Shown: positions 61,367 through 64,000 of the stretch, in pieces
Layout: each line of letters starts with the position of its first letter
How positions within the stretch are numbered: the first letter of the stretch is position 1
DNA from: Silvimonas amylolytica
GTDB taxonomy: Bacteria; Pseudomonadota; Gammaproteobacteria; Burkholderiales; Chitinibacteraceae
NCBI RefSeq assembly: GCF_014645555.1
Contig: NZ_BMLY01000006.1
Location: 1 to 64,000, forward strand
Direction of reading: 5' to 3'
DNA: 64,000 nucleotides
Notes under the pieces: model-generated
What the model was told of the DNA's origin: nothing
What the model saw: the letters and a program-made list of their open reading frames with translations, nothing else
Database searches by the model: none
Position numbers and translations under genes: made by a program

Positions 61367-61858
61367 ATGATTGAAAGCGAAGCACAAGTGGTGCGCCGCG
61401 AAGGCGAACATGTCTGGGTACGAATCCGTCCGCACGCGCCTTGTGGCAACTGCGACCCGGAAACCGGCTGCAAGTCGGTCGCCATTACCCGCATGTTTGG
61501 CAACGCCAAAGAAGCCTTTCGTGTACGTAACACCGTGGATGCGCAGCCCGGCGACTTCGTTCGCATCGGCGTGGCCGACGGCATGCTGCTGCGTACCGCG
61601 TTTGCCGCCTATGGCGTGCCGTTGATTGCCTTGATGGCAGGTGCTGTCATTGGCCGTACTGTGGCCCCCTATGGTTTGCCTGATCTGGGCGCCGTGCTGG
61701 GTGCTGCTGTGGGTTTTGTGGCGGGTTTCCTCATTTTGCGTAGTCGTCGCAACCTGGCGACACAGGCTGAACCAGCTACGCTGGAGCGGCTGGCGCCCGG
61801 TGCGCAACCCATCAAATTCTGTGATCGCAACGCGCCCAGCCCGGATGGTGTTCACTAA
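61367..61858 (+). CDS. rseC: RseC/MucC family protein
   Basis: A 163-residue membrane protein with the N-terminal cysteine cluster CGNCDPETGC and two TM helices (about 78-125). It is linked to sigma-E modulation and SoxR reduction in other bacteria. AGGAA lies upstream of the ATG. Confidence 0.92.
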   Translation: MIESEAQVVRREGEHVWVRIRPHAPCGNCDPETGCKSVAITRMFGNAKEAFRVRNTVDAQPGDFVRIGVADGMLLRTAFAAYGVPLIALMAGAVIGRTVAPYGLPDLGAVLGAAVGFVAGFLILRSRRNLATQAEPATLERLAPGAQPIKFCDRNAPSPDGVH

Positions 61859-61937
61859 ACCACACTGCCGCCGGCTTTGAACTTGTCCAGGGCGCGTTTG
61901 TCTGTTTTTGTCCCCGTTTCAGAACAGTGACCAGACC

Positions 61938-63383
61938 ATGCAAATAAAAACCTTGTTTGTCGGCGGCTTGCTTGCGTTAAGCGGTGTCGCCGCGTCGGCT
62001 GCGGTAACCGGTTTGCCTGATTTTACGCAACTGGTTGAAAAGGAAGGAAAAGCAGTCGTCAACGTGTCTACAACGGCGACGCTTCGGGATTCGGGCGATG
62101 AGTCGGGTCTGGATGAAGACACGCTCAATCTGCTGCGTCGTTTTGGTTTTCCTGTGCCCCCATCTGCAGGTCAGCAACAGCCACGTGAGCGCACCGCGCA
62201 GTCATTGGGTTCCGGGTTCGTTATTGATGCCAACGGCTATATCCTGACCAATGCCCATGTCGTGGCGCAGGCAGACTCCATCAAGGTCACGCTGACCGAC
62301 AAGAAAGAATACAAGGCCACGGTGGTCGGTTCCGATACGCGTACCGACATCGCCTTGTTGAAGATCGAGGCGACCAATCTACCCAAGGTGGATCTGGGCA
62401 ACTCTGATGTGCTCAAGCCTGGTCAGTGGGTTGTGGCTATTGGTTCTCCATTCGGGTTTGAGAATACGGTTACGGCTGGCATTGTCTCGGCGACGGGCCG
62501 CAGATTGCTCGACGAAAACCAGACCCCGTTTATCCAGACGGATGTCGCTATCAATCCGGGTAACTCTGGTGGTCCGTTGTTTAATCTGGATGGCCAGGTG
62601 GTGGGGATCAATTCCCAGATTTACAGCCGTTCTGGCGGTTTCATGGGGTTGTCGTTTTCCATTCCGATCAATGAAGCCATGAAAGTTGTGGCTGAACTCA
62701 AGGCGCACGGCAAGGTGATTCGTGGGCGGATCGGTGTGGCAGTGCAATCCGTCAGTGACGATCTGGCCAAGAGCTTTGGTCTGACCAAGGCGCAGGGCGC
62801 GCTGGTTTCTGCAGTCGACAAGGACGGCCCAGCCGGCAAGGCCGGCGTGAAGCCGGGTGATATCGTGCTCAAGTTCAATGGTCAGCCGGTGGAAGAGAGT
62901 AGCGATCTGCCGCGTCTTGTGACCAGCACCAAACCGGGTACCACTGCCACCATGCAGATCTGGCGCGACAAGTCTGCCCGCGACGTCACTTTGACGGTGG
63001 CCACACTGGATGAGCAGGATGAAGCTGCGCCAGGCAAGCCTGGCAAGCCGGGTGGAAAGAAGAACGACGATGCGGTTTCGTCCCGGCGCTTTGGTCTGTC
63101 GCTGGTCGAACTCAACCCGCGCCAGCTCAAGCAGTTGGGTATCAAGTATGGTGTGGGCGTACAGGGGGCCAGCGGTGCGGCAATGCGCGCCGGTCTGCAG
63201 CAAGGAGATGTGATCATTGGCATTGCGGGTGCTGAGTTGACCAGTTTTGCCCAGCTCAAGCAGGCTCTGGATGCGCTCAAGCCAGCTGAAACCCTTGCTT
63301 TGCGCGTGATGCGTCAGGATGGTTCATTGTTCCTGACCATCAAGGCGCCGGAAAAAACCGACAAGGACAAACAAGCCCCATGA
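61938..63383 (+). CDS. degP: Periplasmic serine protease DegP/MucD
   Basis: A 481-residue HtrA protease with signal peptide, trypsin-like domain (H107 in NAHVV, D137 in TDIALLK, S210 in GNSGGPL) and two PDZ domains (about 270-365 and 395-475), separated by a Pro/Gly/Lys linker. It degrades misfolded envelope proteins. ATG 61938 matches the signal peptide start. Confidence 0.95.
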   Translation: MQIKTLFVGGLLALSGVAASAAVTGLPDFTQLVEKEGKAVVNVSTTATLRDSGDESGLDEDTLNLLRRFGFPVPPSAGQQQPRERTAQSLGSGFVIDANGYILTNAHVVAQADSIKVTLTDKKEYKATVVGSDTRTDIALLKIEATNLPKVDLGNSDVLKPGQWVVAIGSPFGFENTVTAGIVSATGRRLLDENQTPFIQTDVAINPGNSGGPLFNLDGQVVGINSQIYSRSGGFMGLSFSIPINEAMKVVAELKAHGKVIRGRIGVAVQSVSDDLAKSFGLTKAQGALVSAVDKDGPAGKAGVKPGDIVLKFNGQPVEESSDLPRLVTSTKPGTTATMQIWRDKSARDVTLTVATLDEQDEAAPGKPGKPGGKKNDDAVSSRRFGLSLVELNPRQLKQLGIKYGVGVQGASGAAMRAGLQQGDVIIGIAGAELTSFAQLKQALDALKPAETLALRVMRQDGSLFLTIKAPEKTDKDKQAP

Positions 63384-63634
63384 CCATGCCCATGCAACTG
63401 CGCCTTTATGGCCGGGAGTATTGCAGCTTGTGCGTGAACATGCGCGAGCAGCTTGACGTGCTTTCCCGTCAGCGCGGGTTCTGCGTGACCTGGATCGACA
63501 TTGACGATAGTGATGATCTGGAAGAGCGCTATGGTGAGCTTGTGCCAGTGCTGGCAGATAGCGCTGATACAGAAATCTGCCACTATCACCTGGACCTGGA
63601 AGCGCTCGATGCCTGGCTAGTCAAGGCACATTAA
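63380..63634 (+). CDS. Glutaredoxin family protein (DUF836-type)
   Basis: An 84-residue thioredoxin-fold protein with the redox motif CSLC (YCSLCVNMREQL) and VPVLADSA near the cis-Pro. It overlaps degP by 4 bases, so it is translationally coupled. It is a usual member of betaproteobacterial sigma-E operons. Confidence 0.88.
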   Translation: MTMPMQLRLYGREYCSLCVNMREQLDVLSRQRGFCVTWIDIDDSDDLEERYGELVPVLADSADTEICHYHLDLEALDAWLVKAH

Positions 63635-63723
63635 GCGGAAGCGGGCGGGGCTGCCGGCCGATGTTTTTGTTTGCGAGCCCGATTTCCGGTAAAATCGGTT
63701 TCAATTATCCGGCTTTCAACCGA

Positions 63724-63749
63724 GGGGCACGCAGGGCGTGCCCCTTTTT
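63724..63749 (+). terminator. Terminator before lepA
   Basis: GGGGCACGC pairs with GCGTGCCCC around AGG and is followed by TTTTT. A TTGTTT-N17-TAAAAT promoter-like pair (63667-63695) lies just upstream. Confidence 0.88.
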
Positions 63750-63800
63750 GCAGTTGCACGGCGTAGCGGCCCACTGCCCTTAGGTTATTGAACTTACTCG

Positions 63801-64000
63801 ATGAAGCACATTCGCAATTTCTCCATCATTGCCCACATTGACCATGGCAAGTCGACGCTGGCAGACCGTTTTATCCAGTTTTGTGGCGGCCTCGAAGCGC
63901 GCGAGATGTCCGAGCAAGTGCTCGACTCGATGGACATCGAAAAAGAGCGAGGCATTACCATCAAGGCCCAGACCGCAGCGCTGACCTACAAGGCACGTGA
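63801..64000 (+). CDS. lepA: Elongation factor 4 (LepA), 5' part
   Basis: The first 66 codons of LepA, cut by the window edge. [20 protein letters not shown] carries the P-loop, and [18 protein letters not shown] is the switch I region. It is a translational GTPase acting on stalled ribosomes. Confidence 0.96.
   Translation, partial: MKHIRNFSIIAHIDHGKSTLADRFIQFCGGLEAREMSEQVLDSMDIEKERGITIKAQTAALTYKAR

Noticed and set aside
1-64000. CRISPR arrays, tRNA or rRNA genes, prophage and transposases
   Set aside because: None were seen on either strand: no regularly spaced repeats, no cloverleaf, no transposase, integrase or phage structural protein.

Overview
The window looks like a chromosomal segment of a moderately GC-rich betaproteobacterium. 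Evidence is the rpoE-rseA-rseB-rseC-degP-glutaredoxin-lepA order at the right end, the NasS/NasT-controlled nitrate assimilation genes, and the dispersed inverted-repeat intergenic elements often seen in Neisseriales. The genus is inference only. No tRNA, rRNA, CRISPR array, prophage or transposase was seen.

Layout. 0-8 kb: VOC-fold protein, outer membrane phospholipase A, DUF4239 membrane protein, HDOD protein, a glucoamylase-family protein whose N-terminus seems to start at an AUU codon, and a GAF/PAS/GGDEF diguanylate cyclase. 8-17 kb: a run of small envelope and stress proteins (CsbD, entericidin, ferritin-like, BON lipoprotein, DUF1328, PRC-barrel, DUF3309) with a CHASE3 histidine kinase, a NarL-type regulator, a single-domain receiver, a GST and a stand-alone AbiTii protein. 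17-28 kb: AsmA, a LysR-cidAB pair, nnrS and hmp (nitric oxide defence), then a divergent HPP-CBS / MarR-ClC anion transport locus, followed by a lower-GC orphan gene. 28-39 kb: nitrate/nitrite assimilation on the minus strand, read as nasT, nasS, nitrate transporter, nirB, nirD, nasA, cobA. The transporter leader carries a sigma-54 promoter, an upstream NtrC-like dyad and an ANTAR antiterminator/terminator pair. A 0.65-kb mosaic repeat cassette separates nirB from nirD. 39-41.4 kb: thiMED under a TPP riboswitch. 41.5-47.7 kb: a short-chain dehydrogenase with a DHA2 exporter, a DHA1 transporter beside a 2OG-Fe(II) dioxygenase, and DUF2946-copC-copD. 48.3-50.3 kb: a quorum-sensing island, luxR, DUF4902 gene and luxI, with two lux-box candidates. 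50.5-56 kb: a Cys-repeat periplasmic protein and an RND adaptor/permease pair. 56-64 kb: a triosephosphate-isomerase-like protein lacking its catalytic glutamate, nadB, the sigma-E operon and the start of lepA.

How the genes work together. Nitrate is imported, reduced by NasA and then NirBD using siroheme built from CobA product, while NasS/NasT release transcription at the leader terminator. Hmp and NnrS handle NO. The sigma-E operon pairs the sigma factor with its anti-sigma factors and the DegP protease. The strongest follow-up items are the isomerase-like protein, the ANTAR leader, the nirB/nirD repeat insertion, the LuxR-DUF4902-LuxI module and the AUU-start glucoamylase. Everything here is read from sequence alone, without database searches.
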